Source of the DNA: Cytobacillus firmus | GTDB lineage: Bacteria > Bacillota > Bacilli > Bacillales > Cytobacillaceae | Length of the DNA stretch: 64,000 nucleotides | Direction: 5' to 3' | NCBI RefSeq assembly: GCF_023715565.1 | Contig: NZ_JAMBOJ010000004.1 | Span: 1 to 64,000 of the forward strand | Shown here: piece by piece, positions 26,637 through 35,425 of the stretch | Position numbering within the stretch: the first letter of the stretch is position 1 | Layout: each line of letters opens with the position of its first letter | Notes under the pieces: generated by a model | Database searches by the model: none | Told to the model about the DNA's origin: nothing | What the model saw: only the letters and a program-made list of their open reading frames with translations | Position numbers and translations under genes: made by a program

Positions 26637-27707
26637 TTGAGTATAATTGAAAGAATGGCAGAACGAATTATTAAAGATGCTGTCAGAAGCCATGCTTCCG
26701 ACATCCACATCATTCCCCGAAGAAAAGACACACTCATTCAGCTGAGGTTCGGCAGTCAATTGACCCCTAGGCTTTATCTCCCCAAAGAAGAGTGTGACAG
26801 ATTGATTTCCCATTTTAAATTTACAGCATCGATGGATATTGGTGAAAAAAGGAGGCCGCAGAGTGGTGCATACTCACTTGAAGTAGACGGACAAATGATT
26901 GGCCTGCGCTTTTCAACACTCCCATCAAGCCACAGCGAAAGCCTTGTTATCAGAATTCTTCCCCAGCAGGAACAAATTCCTTTTTACCAGATCAGCCTTT
27001 TTCCAGACATGACAAGAAAAATGCTAGCACTGCTGAAGCATGCTCACGGATTGATTATTTTCACTGGCCCGACCGGCAGCGGTAAAACCACAACACTGTA
27101 TTCCCTTCTGAATGAAACCTCCCATATGTTCCATCGCAATGTCATCACCCTGGAAGATCCCATTGAAAAAGAGAATGACTTAGTTCTTCAAGTACAAGTG
27201 AATGAGAAAGCTGGCGTGTCTTATTCTGCAGGCTTAAAAGCAATCCTACGCCATGACCCCGATATCATTATGGTGGGTGAAATCCGGGATGCGGAAACGG
27301 CGAAGATTGCAGTTAGAGCAGCTCTCACCGGTCACCTTGTATTAAGCACCATGCATACCCGGGATGCTGAGGGGGCTGTGTACCGTCTGGCTGAGTTTGG
27401 GGTGAACATGCTGGAAATTGAGCAGACTTTGGTGGCGGTCACCGCTCAGCGGCTCGTCGAATTGAATTGTCCATATTGTGAAGGGGAATGCTCGCCATTC
27501 TGCTTTGGATATGGCAGGTGGAAACGGGCAAGTGTGTTTGAACTGCTTGCAGGAAGAGCGCTCAATGCCTCCATAAAGAATGCAAGAGGAGAAAGCAGCC
27601 ATGTTAAGTATCGAACACTGAAGGAAGTCATTACTAAAGGGATTGCTCTGGGATATATAAAGGAAACGGAGTACAGCAGGTGGGTGCATGACGATGGAGA
27701 AACCTAA
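26637..27707 (+). CDS. comGA: Competence pilus assembly ATPase ComGA
   Basis: This cytoplasmic hexameric ATPase drives assembly of the transformation pilus used for DNA uptake. Walker A GPTGSGKTTT lies near residue 145. The Asp box is IDLEDPIE-like (ITLEDPIEKEN), Walker B is DIIMVGEIRDAETA near 210, and the His box is GHLVLSTMHT. A Cys cluster (CPYCEGECSPFC) near 280 replaces the usual zinc motif. The start is a TTG at 26637 behind AAAAGGTGG. It overlaps comGB. In Bacillus the operon is driven by ComK; I did not find a clean ComK box by eye. Confidence 0.93.
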   Translation: MSIIERMAERIIKDAVRSHASDIHIIPRRKDTLIQLRFGSQLTPRLYLPKEECDRLISHFKFTASMDIGEKRRPQSGAYSLEVDGQMIGLRFSTLPSSHSESLVIRILPQQEQIPFYQISLFPDMTRKMLALLKHAHGLIIFTGPTGSGKTTTLYSLLNETSHMFHRNVITLEDPIEKENDLVLQVQVNEKAGVSYSAGLKAILRHDPDIIMVGEIRDAETAKIAVRAALTGHLVLSTMHTRDAEGAVYRLAEFGVNMLEIEQTLVAVTAQRLVELNCPYCEGECSPFCFGYGRWKRASVFELLAGRALNASIKNARGESSHVKYRTLKEVITKGIALGYIKETEYSRWVHDDGET

Positions 27708-28725
27708 ATGGACCATTCAAGAACAGGGTTTGTTTCTGAAGAATACAGGGGAACTGCTGTCCAGAGGCTATCCTTTATCCGAAGCGCTCGAGTCACTGGT
27801 GTATCAGCTGCCGCAAAAACGAAAACATGAAATCAGGCAGTGCCTCTCTCAGTTGAGAGAAGGGTTTCCTTTTTATCAAATACTTTCAAACATGAACTTT
27901 AATAAAAATCTGATTGGTTATGTTTTTTTTGCTGAACAGCACGGAGGTCTTGCTTCTGCATTTCTTGAAGGAAGCGAAATGGTGCTCCGAAAAGGCAGGG
28001 ACACTGAAAAATTGAAAAAGCTGATGGCCTATCCGGTTTTCCTGATGCTCATTACCGCATTCTTATTTATTTTCGTTGATAAAGTCCTGTTGCCCCGTTT
28101 CTCTTCCTTATTTGTTTCAATGCAGCTTCAGCCTAATTTCTTTACGAAAGCCGTTTATTTGTTTGGTGATTTTCTCCCGTTTTTTCTTCTGATTCTGTTC
28201 TTCTTCTTGGTCACTTTCCTTATATACTATTTTGTCAGATTCCGAAATTTTTCCCCTATCCAACAAAAAAAAATCCTGATAAGAGTACCTGGAGCAGGCC
28301 AATTTCTTCGCCTTTACTATACCCACTTCTTTGCTATACAGCTCAGTTATCTTTTAAATGGAGGCTTATCTATATCTGAGGCGCTGAGTCTTTTTGAGAA
28401 AAATGAAAAGCAGCCTTTTTACAGTGTCCTCGGTAAAACCCTGAAGCTCAAGCTTCGTGAAGGGAATAAGCTGGAAGACATTCTTGTGAATTTTCCATTT
28501 TTTGAAAGGGAACTGTCTAATATTATCAGTCATGGTCAAAAAAATGGCAGGCTGGACCAGGAATTAACGTTTTTCAGCAGGCATTGTCTGCACAAAATAG
28601 AGGAAAAAACAGAAAAACTTATTAAAATTATTCAGCCCGTTTTATATACGTTTATCGGTTTTTTAATAGTTTCGATGTATTTGGCAGTTTTGCTGCCTAT
28701 GTTTCATCTACTGGAGGGATTTTAG
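27694..28725 (+). CDS. comGB: Competence pilus inner-membrane platform protein ComGB
   Basis: This is the GspF/PilC-type polytopic membrane protein on which the pilus is built. Two GspF domains are visible (about 10-130 and 210-340). Three to four membrane helices lie near 115-135, 155-180 and 315-340. I prefer the ATG at 27694 because AGGTGGG lies nine bases upstream; an ATG at 27688 is too close to it. It overlaps comGA by 14 bases and its stop overlaps the comGC start. Confidence 0.9.
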   Translation: MEKPKWTIQEQGLFLKNTGELLSRGYPLSEALESLVYQLPQKRKHEIRQCLSQLREGFPFYQILSNMNFNKNLIGYVFFAEQHGGLASAFLEGSEMVLRKGRDTEKLKKLMAYPVFLMLITAFLFIFVDKVLLPRFSSLFVSMQLQPNFFTKAVYLFGDFLPFFLLILFFFLVTFLIYYFVRFRNFSPIQQKKILIRVPGAGQFLRLYYTHFFAIQLSYLLNGGLSISEALSLFEKNEKQPFYSVLGKTLKLKLREGNKLEDILVNFPFFERELSNIISHGQKNGRLDQELTFFSRHCLHKIEEKTEKLIKIIQPVLYTFIGFLIVSMYLAVLLPMFHLLEGF

Positions 28726-29048
28726 TGAAATGGCGTATGTTAAACAATAATAGAGGATTCACGCTTATTGAAATGATGATTGTTTTATTGGTGATTTCAG
28801 TGCTCTTAATTATCACCATACCCAATGTCACAAAACACAATTCAAAAATTAACAGCAAGGGATGTGAAGCGTTGGTTAAAATGGTGCAGGCACAGGTTCA
28901 GGCATATGAAATCGATAAAAAAGTCCTTCCTTCGAATATACAGGATTTAGTGGTTGAAGATTATCTAAATGAAAATAACACGACTTGCCCAAATGGAAAA
29001 CCCCTTACAATTTCTGCAGACGGGAAGGTTAAATCTGAAGGATCATGA
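28725..29048 (+). CDS. comGC: Major competence pseudopilin ComGC
   Basis: This is the main subunit of the transformation pilus. The prepilin peptidase site GFTLIEMM follows a short basic leader (MKWRMLNNNR), and the hydrophobic helix after it forms the fibre core. Two Cys (in GCEAL and TTCPN) can form the stabilising disulfide. The GTG start overlaps the comGB stop and follows GGAGGG. The length of 107 is usual. Confidence 0.93.
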   Translation: MKWRMLNNNRGFTLIEMMIVLLVISVLLIITIPNVTKHNSKINSKGCEALVKMVQAQVQAYEIDKKVLPSNIQDLVVEDYLNENNTTCPNGKPLTISADGKVKSEGS

Positions 29049-29485
29049 TGAAAAACAAAGCAGGCTTTACATTGATAGAGTCTCTATTCGTTCTCAGTAT
29101 TTTCCTGATTATTGCTGCCGTTACAGCCCTGCTTCTTAAACCGCATTTTTTCTATCTTGAAAAGATAATGTTCTTTTCCCAATTGAAATCTGACCTCCTT
29201 TATGCCCAAAACTATGCAATAACCCATCAGACAGAGGTAGTTATTCAGATCCTGCCAGAGGAGAATAGATATTTCGCTAAGGAAAGGTTTGCGGCTGATC
29301 CTATTTTCAGCAGAGGATATTCCGGAATCATTGAGATTAATCCGGGAACAATGCCATTGTATTTTCAATACGGTCCCGGCGGAACTACAAATAAATTTGG
29401 AAGTTTCTATATAAAAGCAGACAGGGAGCGATACAAAATAACATTTTTTATCGGAAGAGGACGTTTTAATGTGGAGAAAGAATGA
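29045..29485 (+). CDS. comGD: Minor competence pseudopilin ComGD
   Basis: The leader MMKNKA is followed by the cleavage motif GFTLIESL and a hydrophobic helix, then a soluble domain of about 115 residues. The ATG at 29045 or 29048 overlaps the comGC stop (ATGATGA), showing coupling. Processing by ComC is expected. The protein is assigned as ComGD from its operon position between comGC and comGE. Confidence 0.9.
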   Translation: MMKNKAGFTLIESLFVLSIFLIIAAVTALLLKPHFFYLEKIMFFSQLKSDLLYAQNYAITHQTEVVIQILPEENRYFAKERFAADPIFSRGYSGIIEINPGTMPLYFQYGPGGTTNKFGSFYIKADRERYKITFFIGRGRFNVEKE

Positions 29486-29798
29486 AGGCTTTTTTCTGGC
29501 TGAGCTCCTGCTGTCTTTATCAGGGATGCTGCTTGCAGCAAGCATAATGTTTCCACTTGTCATAAAGGCACTTGAGCATTCTGAAGAGGTAAAACAGGAT
29601 TATGAAAGCACCCAGCTGCTTTATGAGAGCCTTATGGAGGCTGCATCGGAGAGAAGTTTTCCTGAGGGGAAGATCATAAAAAAAAATCAGACAGTCTATC
29701 AGATACTCCTTAAGAAAAACCAAGGATTTATGGAGGTTTGCATAAGGTATGAAAATGTACGGGATTACACAAAGGAAAAGTGTGAGGTATTTCAGTGA
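29469..29798 (+). CDS. comGE: Minor competence pseudopilin ComGE
   Basis: The leader MWRKNE precedes GFFLAELLLSLSGMLL, a less canonical prepilin cleavage site typical of ComGE. The 109 residues include one hydrophobic helix and a small soluble domain with a late Cys pair. The gene overlaps comGD by 17 bases and comGF by about 17 bases. It serves in priming or stabilising the pilus tip by analogy with other type IV filaments. Confidence 0.87.
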   Translation: MWRKNEGFFLAELLLSLSGMLLAASIMFPLVIKALEHSEEVKQDYESTQLLYESLMEAASERSFPEGKIIKKNQTVYQILLKKNQGFMEVCIRYENVRDYTKEKCEVFQ

Positions 29799-30228
29799 TA
29801 AGGGGTTTACCATGCTAGAAATGCTTTTTTCATTTTCAATATTTTTATTGATTGTTTCCTTTTTGACGGTGGGCTTAAATTTCCTTTTTCAGGACTGGAA
29901 AATGGAAGCCAGGACACAAAGACTTGAATGGCATGTATTTATCAACCAGCTGAAAAAAGAAATCAGGCTCGCTGATGCTGCAAATATAACAGCAGGATCA
30001 ATTGTTTTGACTATAGATGGGAAAAGTGTAATTTATGAAAAATATGGATCTAACTTGCGGAGGAGAGTGGATATGAAGGGCCATGAGATTGTCCTTCAAA
30101 AACTAAACACCATTACCTTTGCGTCTGTCAGTGGAGGGATTGAAATAAATGTTTCGGATCATTTTGATCAGAAGCATTCCGCGCTTCTATATTACTTAAT
30201 GGATTTGGAGGATATTGATGCACCGTAA
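29782..30228 (+). CDS. comGF: Minor competence pseudopilin ComGF
   Basis: The leader MRYFSDK is followed by GFTMLEMLFSFSIF, a canonical prepilin site. I prefer the GTG at 29782, five bases after AAAGGA, which gives a short leader and 148 residues. An in-frame ATG at 29749 lies deep inside comGE and lacks a good ribosome site. The soluble domain follows the helix from about residue 35. The gene overlaps comGG. Confidence 0.87.
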   Translation: MRYFSDKGFTMLEMLFSFSIFLLIVSFLTVGLNFLFQDWKMEARTQRLEWHVFINQLKKEIRLADAANITAGSIVLTIDGKSVIYEKYGSNLRRRVDMKGHEIVLQKLNTITFASVSGGIEINVSDHFDQKHSALLYYLMDLEDIDAP

Positions 30229-30601
30229 TCAGGAAGGATTTTCTTATCCTCTTACTTTAACAATTATTCTGGCTGCACTCTTTCTTCTTACCATTCAATT
30301 AGACCAGTTTATTTCCGAGAAAAGAATTGTGAATCAGGCGGAAACCGTCCTAAAGCAGGAATACTACTTGTTGAGTTCATTTAAAAAAACAGAAAAAATG
30401 CTGAGTGAAAATGCAGAGCCGGAAGTGTCAGGAGTATATTTGTTTAAAGAAGGATCGGTATCCTATGAAATTGCTCCGGTGGCAACAAGCTTAATCCAGA
30501 TTACCTTCAAAACAAAAATTGGCTCTGATAAGGAAATTTCCGGGTATGCTTACTATGACACAGACCTGCAAAAAATGATAAAATGGATGGAAAAAAACTG
30601 A
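30218..30601 (+). CDS. comGG: Competence protein ComGG
   Basis: The last gene of the comG operon, 127 residues. The N-terminus MHRNQEGFSYPLTLTIILAAL has a Gly before a hydrophobic helix but lacks the usual Leu-x-Glu; a weak prepilin site is known for ComGG. The ATG at 30218 follows TGGAGG by six bases, and a TTG at 30215 is less likely. It overlaps comGF by 11 bases. Only the two stop-adjacent bases separate it from aroK. Confidence 0.85.
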   Translation: MHRNQEGFSYPLTLTIILAALFLLTIQLDQFISEKRIVNQAETVLKQEYYLLSSFKKTEKMLSENAEPEVSGVYLFKEGSVSYEIAPVATSLIQITFKTKIGSDKEISGYAYYDTDLQKMIKWMEKN

Positions 30602-31111
30602 ATGGGGATAAAAATGAAGCCTATTTACTTAATCGGATTCATGGGTTCCGGCAAAACTACGATAGGAAAAGAGCTGGCAGCCTGCTTAAATCAGGAAGTA
30701 ATCGATACAGATGAAGAAATAGTGAAGCGGGAGAATAAAAATATAAATGATATTTTCGCGCAGCATGGAGAGGAATTCTTCAGAAGCCTTGAATCAAAAA
30801 TATTAAATGAAATGGATGACAGAGAGGGTGTTATAACCACTGGCGGGGGCATTGTTATAAAGCCTGAAAACAGAAAAAGGCTTAGCGAAACAGGAATTGT
30901 TTTCTTTCTTTATGCGTCTCCTGAAGAAATTTTTAAACGGATTGAGAAGGATCAAACCAGACCGCTTCTGAAAGGCGATAAAAAGAGGCTGATCCACGAA
31001 CTTTATGAAAAAAGGATGCCGCTCTATAAAGAAACCGCCCATGTGATCATTGATACAACTAATAAAGATAAAGCAGAGATTATACAAGAAATAATAGATT
31101 GTTTAGAGTGA
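30602..31111 (+). CDS. aroK: Shikimate kinase
   Basis: This cytoplasmic kinase phosphorylates shikimate with ATP in aromatic amino acid synthesis. The P-loop is GFMGSGKTT near residue 12, the shikimate site includes DTDEEI, GEEFFRSLES and the TTGGGIV loop near 80, and the lid Arg is in QTRPLL. An alternative ATG at 30614 gives a start MKPIYLIGF. The length of 169 is normal. It directly follows comGG and may be co-transcribed. Confidence 0.93.
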   Translation: MGIKMKPIYLIGFMGSGKTTIGKELAACLNQEVIDTDEEIVKRENKNINDIFAQHGEEFFRSLESKILNEMDDREGVITTGGGIVIKPENRKRLSETGIVFFLYASPEEIFKRIEKDQTRPLLKGDKKRLIHELYEKRMPLYKETAHVIIDTTNKDKAEIIQEIIDCLE

Positions 31112-31189
31112 AAACCCGTTGGACATACTTGTAAATGATAAATAGCAGGCAGTTCCTGCAATTCTGGATGGAAAAGGCAGGTATGAATC

Positions 31190-31375
31190 ATGAAATCCAA
31201 CGATTATGTAAAGTATCTTACACAGACAGTAGTAAAATATATTGATCAGCCAAAAGATGAGCGAAAACGGCATCGTATTGAAAAAAAGGACATGAAAGAG
31301 CCGTTTTTATTTAGATGGTTTGGAATGTTTTCTTATCTGTTTTACTTGGGCATGAGAAGAAAGAAACATAAATAG
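31190..31375 (+). CDS. yqzE: YqzE family small protein
   Basis: A 61-residue, very basic protein starting MKSNDYVKYLTQTVVKYID, the signature of the YqzE family, with a hydrophobic segment near the end. The function is unknown; it accompanies the comG region in Bacillus. A ribosome site AAGGCAGG lies upstream. A strong terminator follows. Confidence 0.88.
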   Translation: MKSNDYVKYLTQTVVKYIDQPKDERKRHRIEKKDMKEPFLFRWFGMFSYLFYLGMRRKKHK

Positions 31376-31383
31376 CTTTTATG

Positions 31384-31413
31384 CAAAAAACCGGCTAAAT
31401 TGCCGGTTTTTTG
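31384..31413. terminator. Bidirectional terminator between yqzE and yqhG
   Basis: AAAAAACCGGC pairs perfectly with GCCGGTTTTTT across a six-base loop between convergent genes. Confidence 0.92.
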
Positions 31414-31417
31414 CATT

Positions 31418-32212
31418 TTAGACTGCGCTGTCTGTCAGATAAAAGAGACCGCCATTTATTATGGATATGTTAACCTTTGGTTCATATTGCTCCTTTAGGG
31501 CTGTTTTTTCTTTTTCATAACTTTCGCCCTTTTCTTCTGCCTCTTCATAAAAATGTTCTAGAAGGCTGAGATCTTTTTGCCAACGCTGACGGGCTTCTTC
31601 AGCCCATATATGATCTTCTTGTTCAATTTCGGCTTTAATAAAATTTGCTACCCTGTATACTCCGCTTCCCGGCATAATAAGAGGAGACAGTGTGAACGAG
31701 TAGTCGGGGATTTTGGGTGTAAGACTCATGCCAAGCAATCTGTCATGAAAACTTTCGACCATCTGGCCATTTATCAATTGGAGACCGATGGATTTGAAGA
31801 CATCGCGTTTTCGGTCACATTGATAAGATACGCGAATGTTCATTCCCAGCCATGGTCTTAGTGGCACCTGCTTTCCTTGTGCCTGCCGGTGATCTTCATA
31901 TAATCTAATATAGCCGGCCAGGTTCCTGGCTGAATCAAAAATCTGATGAAGCCTAGGGGAGCCAAAATGAATGACTTCCCCCTTAATATGCGGAGGGGCC
32001 AGCTGCTGGTTTGTAATAAGCGTTAGCTGCATCGGGTTTGGGATTCCGCCTGTTTTTTCGAGATAGTGCCAATAAAAGGGGCGATTCATCAGTTCCTTAT
32101 CCAAATCAATCGTCAGCTGTACAGTCATATACCCCGGACCACTATCAATTATTTCACATCCATTAGCGTGAAAATATCTTTCAAGGAATTTATGAATTTC
32201 CTGTTGCTGCAT
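31418..32212 (-). CDS. yqhG: YqhG family protein
   Basis: A 264-residue cytoplasmic protein of unknown function. The start MQQQEIHKFLERYFHANGCEI and the YWHYLEKTGGIPNPMQLTLIT segment are what I know from the Bacillus YqhG family. A charged helical region lies near the C-terminus. Its start overlaps the end of the upstream helicase gene by 23 bases, so the pair form one operon, as in B. subtilis yqhH-yqhG. A role with the helicase is an inference from this linkage. Confidence 0.87.
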   Translation of the reverse strand: MQQQEIHKFLERYFHANGCEIIDSGPGYMTVQLTIDLDKELMNRPFYWHYLEKTGGIPNPMQLTLITNQQLAPPHIKGEVIHFGSPRLHQIFDSARNLAGYIRLYEDHRQAQGKQVPLRPWLGMNIRVSYQCDRKRDVFKSIGLQLINGQMVESFHDRLLGMSLTPKIPDYSFTLSPLIMPGSGVYRVANFIKAEIEQEDHIWAEEARQRWQKDLSLLEHFYEEAEEKGESYEKEKTALKEQYEPKVNISIINGGLFYLTDSAV

Positions 32213-33878
32213 TCAGTTCACCTTCTTTCAGATCCTCCGCGAATTGAATCATGCTCGTCAAGTTCTCCATTTTAATTCTCATTTCCCCTTCTGAAGCTGA
32301 TTTCCCAAAAATATCAACAAGGTGATCGTCAATATTGCCGAATTCAAGTTTTGTTAAAATGTCGTCTAAATCACCGATAACTTTTTCGAAGAGATGTATT
32401 TTCTCATATAGAAGCTTCATAATGTGTTCTTCAACTGTTCCTTTTGTGGCAAAATTATAAATCATGACATCCTTTTCCTGGCCGAGACGATGTATGCGCC
32501 CAATCCTTTGTTCAAGCCTCATTGGATTCCAGGGGAGATCAAAATTAATGATATGATTGCAGAACTGCAGGTTTATTCCTTCTCCTCCCGCTTCAGTTGC
32601 AATCAGGACTTGGGCATTCTTTTGGAAAAGCTCCCTCATCCAGTCCTTTTTACCTCTTTTAAATCCTCCCCTGAACGGAACCGATGTGATCCCATATTGC
32701 TTTAAAAACCACTGCAGGTACATTTGCGTTGCCCTGTATTCTGTAAAGATTATGACCTTGTCATTTATTTTCTGTATTAATTCCAGTGCTTTTTGAGCTT
32801 TTGAGTTTTGCTGGACCGCTTCAACCTTTTTAATAAGGTATTGTATTTGCTCCTGGAAAGCTATCGATGGCTGTTCCTGTCTTTTCAGCATATTTTGAAG
32901 CGTAAAATAGACAGCTTCTCTGCTTGAGCATGCCTCTCTTTGCAAGGTCATTACTGAAAACTGGCTGGAACTCACCCAATTTTCTTCACTCCGCAGCTCT
33001 GTTACCGCTTCATAGAGCTCACGCTCGGGCTGCGAAAATTCAATCGGTATGGTTTCCACATGTCTCTTGGTCCATTCAATCCCGGTATCTGCCCTGCGGT
33101 TGCGGATCATGACTTTGTTTACAAGTTCCTTTAAATGTACATCATCGTTCAAAGATCTTGAGTCTTTTTTATAATTCTCATAAAAAGCTGATTCATTGCC
33201 AAGATGTCCGGGTTTAAGCAGGGACACCAGATTGAAAATCTCACTGATTCGATTCTGGATGGGTGTTGCTGTTAATAGGAGGCAAAATTTCTTTTTAAGG
33301 TTTTGTACAAATTCATAGTTTCTCGTTTTATTATTTTTTAGCTTGTGAGCTTCGTCTATAATAATCATGTCATAATCAAGGCTGTAAATAATGTCCCGAT
33401 GAGGATTGCGTTTGGCTGTATCGATGGATGATACCACAACATCGCATTGTTCCCATACATAGCTTTTTCGCTGCGCCACTGCCGGAATGAAAAATTTGCT
33501 GTTCAGCTCCAGGGCCCACTGGGAAACGAGCGAAGCCGGAACGAGTATAAGGACTTTTTTTACGAGTCCTCTGATCATATATTCCTTTAGTATCAGTCCA
33601 GCTTCAATCGTTTTTCCAAGACCAACTTCATCAGCCAGGATTGCCTTACCGTTCATTCTTTCGACTACCTGCTTGGCCACTTCCAGCTGATGGGGAAGAG
33701 GGGTAAGGTTAGGCAGATGCTTCGGAGCCTGCAAGCCTTCAAAGTCAGGAATAGTTGTATGGTTTTCGACCTCAACAGCCAGTTTATAAAGCTCCCAGTT
33801 TCCCCATGGGCCGTCGTCATCAATCCTTTTTAAGAATTCATCCTGCCAGGCAGAATCAAAGCCAATTTGCACTGTCAT
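32190..33878 (-). CDS. yqhH: SNF2/RapA-type DEAD-like helicase YqhH
   Basis: A superfamily 2 ATPase of 562 residues. Motif I is ADEVGLGKTIEAG near residue 82, motif II is DEAH (MIIIDEAHKLKN) near 185, and motif III is TATPIQN. The helicase C lobe has the motif V and VI segments EAGGEGINLQFC and QRIGRIHRLGQ. Such proteins move along duplex DNA and recycle RNA polymerase or other complexes; the exact task here is unknown. Its start has the site AAAGGAGCTG on the reverse strand. yqhG follows directly. Confidence 0.92.
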   Translation of the reverse strand: MTVQIGFDSAWQDEFLKRIDDDGPWGNWELYKLAVEVENHTTIPDFEGLQAPKHLPNLTPLPHQLEVAKQVVERMNGKAILADEVGLGKTIEAGLILKEYMIRGLVKKVLILVPASLVSQWALELNSKFFIPAVAQRKSYVWEQCDVVVSSIDTAKRNPHRDIIYSLDYDMIIIDEAHKLKNNKTRNYEFVQNLKKKFCLLLTATPIQNRISEIFNLVSLLKPGHLGNESAFYENYKKDSRSLNDDVHLKELVNKVMIRNRRADTGIEWTKRHVETIPIEFSQPERELYEAVTELRSEENWVSSSQFSVMTLQREACSSREAVYFTLQNMLKRQEQPSIAFQEQIQYLIKKVEAVQQNSKAQKALELIQKINDKVIIFTEYRATQMYLQWFLKQYGITSVPFRGGFKRGKKDWMRELFQKNAQVLIATEAGGEGINLQFCNHIINFDLPWNPMRLEQRIGRIHRLGQEKDVMIYNFATKGTVEEHIMKLLYEKIHLFEKVIGDLDDILTKLEFGNIDDHLVDIFGKSASEGEMRIKMENLTSMIQFAEDLKEGELNAATGNS

Positions 33879-34051
33879 AAAAACAGCTCCTTTTATCTAT
33901 ATAAAGATATTGCCCAAACCTTGTTAAGGTGGTACGATGTTAATAGCTTTGAAAGTTTTGAAAGTTAACACATTACATTTAGTTAACCGAAGTAATGGAT
34001 GCTTAATTTTTTCTGTTTGGTATAAGTATGACCATCTTGGAAAATTTTATA

Positions 34052-34232
34052 AATGCGAATGATAACAAGGGGAGAGACTACATTAGTAGCGCCGAAGGAG
34101 CAAGCAAAATTTGTGAATCTCTCAGGCAAAAGAACTCTTGTTTGACGCAGCTCTGGAGAGTGCTTTTTAATAAGCCACCCAAGGGGACAGCCGGTTTCGG
34201 TAAACTTTCAGGTGCAAGGACAGAGATCTTCT
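34052..34232 (+). ncRNA. Tandem glycine riboswitch
   Basis: Two glycine aptamers in series are recognisable. The first has GGGGAGAGACTAC, GCGCCGAAGGAGCAAG, CTCTCAGGCAAAAGAACTC and CTCTGGAGAGT. The second has CCACCCAAGGGGACAGCC and TTTCAGGTGCAAGGACAGAG. A terminator hairpin overlaps the 3' side of the second aptamer. Glycine binding should prevent termination and turn on the glycine cleavage genes. The gcvT neighbour makes the assignment secure. Confidence 0.95.
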
Positions 34233-34262
34233 CATAATTGAGGGGATACTCTGTCCTTTTTA
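34216..34262 (+). terminator. Riboswitch-controlled terminator before gcvT
   Basis: AAGGACAGAG pairs with CTCTGTCCTT, followed by T. The left arm is shared with the closing stem of the second glycine aptamer, which is the switching element. Confidence 0.9.
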
Positions 34263-34305
34263 TGTTCCTAAAACAAATTTCAAGAGATTTAAGGGGGACG
34301 AGTAA

Positions 34306-35409
34306 ATGTCACAGTTAAAACGCACGCCTTTATTTGAGGTGTACAAGGATCACGGAGCAAAAACCATCGACTTCGGCGGCTGGGACCTTCCTGTTCAATT
34401 TTCAAGCATTAAAGAAGAACATGAAGCAGTCCGTACAAAAGCTGGCCTTTTTGATGTATCCCATATGGGTGAAATCGAAGTGAAGGGGACGGACAGTCTT
34501 AAATACCTTCAAAAAATGATGACGAACGATATTTCCAAGTTAAAGAACTCAGGTGCTCAATATACAGCCATGTGCTATGAAAATGGCGGAACTGTTGATG
34601 ATTTACTTGTCTATAAAATAGAGGATGACCACTATTTGTTGGTGGTGAATGCTTCCAATATCGAAAAGGATTTCAAGTGGCTGCAGGACCATGCTGAAGG
34701 CAATGTGGAATTGAAAAACCTTTCAGAAGATATGGCACAGCTGGCGATTCAGGGGCCGCTTGCAGAAAAAGTACTTCAAAAGCTTGCTGGCACGAATCTG
34801 TCAGATATCGGATTTTTTAAATTCCAGCAGGATGTTGATTTGAATGGCAAGAAAGCGCTTATCTCCAGAACTGGATATACAGGGGAAGACGGATTTGAAG
34901 TTTACTGTGATGCCAAGGATGCAGCCGCATTATGGAATGAAATTCTTGAAGCAGGCAAAGAAGAAGGCGTTCTCCCGTGCGGACTTGGCGCGAGGGATAC
35001 ACTTCGCTTTGAAGCCAATCTGGCACTATATGGCCAAGAGCTCTCACCTGATATCACACCGCTTGAGGCAGGAATCGGGTTTGCTGTCAAGGTGAATAAA
35101 GAAGCCGACTTTATTGGCAAAGAAGTTCTTAAGAATCAAAAGGATAACGGGGTTCCGCGTAAGCTCGTCGGAATTGAAATGCTTGACCGCGGCATTCCGC
35201 GCCATGGCTACCCTGTATTTAAAGGGGAAGAATTGATCGGGGAAGTGACAACAGGCACTCAATCTCCGACATTGAAAAAGAATATTGGCCTTGTTCTTAT
35301 CAAGAAAGAGCATGCGGAGCTTGGAACTGAATTGGAAGTGGAGATTCGAGGCAAACGGCTGAAGGCTAAGGTTGAAGCAACACCTTTTTACAAAAGAGAA
35401 AAGAACTAA
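34306..35409 (+). CDS. gcvT: Glycine cleavage system T protein (aminomethyltransferase)
   Basis: GcvT moves the methylene group from aminomethyl-lipoyl GcvH to tetrahydrofolate and releases ammonia. The folate-binding segments [20 protein letters not shown] and the ARDTLRFEA region with its catalytic Asp/Arg are clear. The length of 367 is typical. The site AAGGGGGACGAG precedes the ATG. It heads the gcvT-gcvPA-gcvPB operon under the glycine riboswitch. gcvH is not in this window. Confidence 0.95.
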   Translation: MSQLKRTPLFEVYKDHGAKTIDFGGWDLPVQFSSIKEEHEAVRTKAGLFDVSHMGEIEVKGTDSLKYLQKMMTNDISKLKNSGAQYTAMCYENGGTVDDLLVYKIEDDHYLLVVNASNIEKDFKWLQDHAEGNVELKNLSEDMAQLAIQGPLAEKVLQKLAGTNLSDIGFFKFQQDVDLNGKKALISRTGYTGEDGFEVYCDAKDAAALWNEILEAGKEEGVLPCGLGARDTLRFEANLALYGQELSPDITPLEAGIGFAVKVNKEADFIGKEVLKNQKDNGVPRKLVGIEMLDRGIPRHGYPVFKGEELIGEVTTGTQSPTLKKNIGLVLIKKEHAELGTELEVEIRGKRLKAKVEATPFYKREKN

Positions 35410-35425
35410 CCGGGGGGAGAAAATG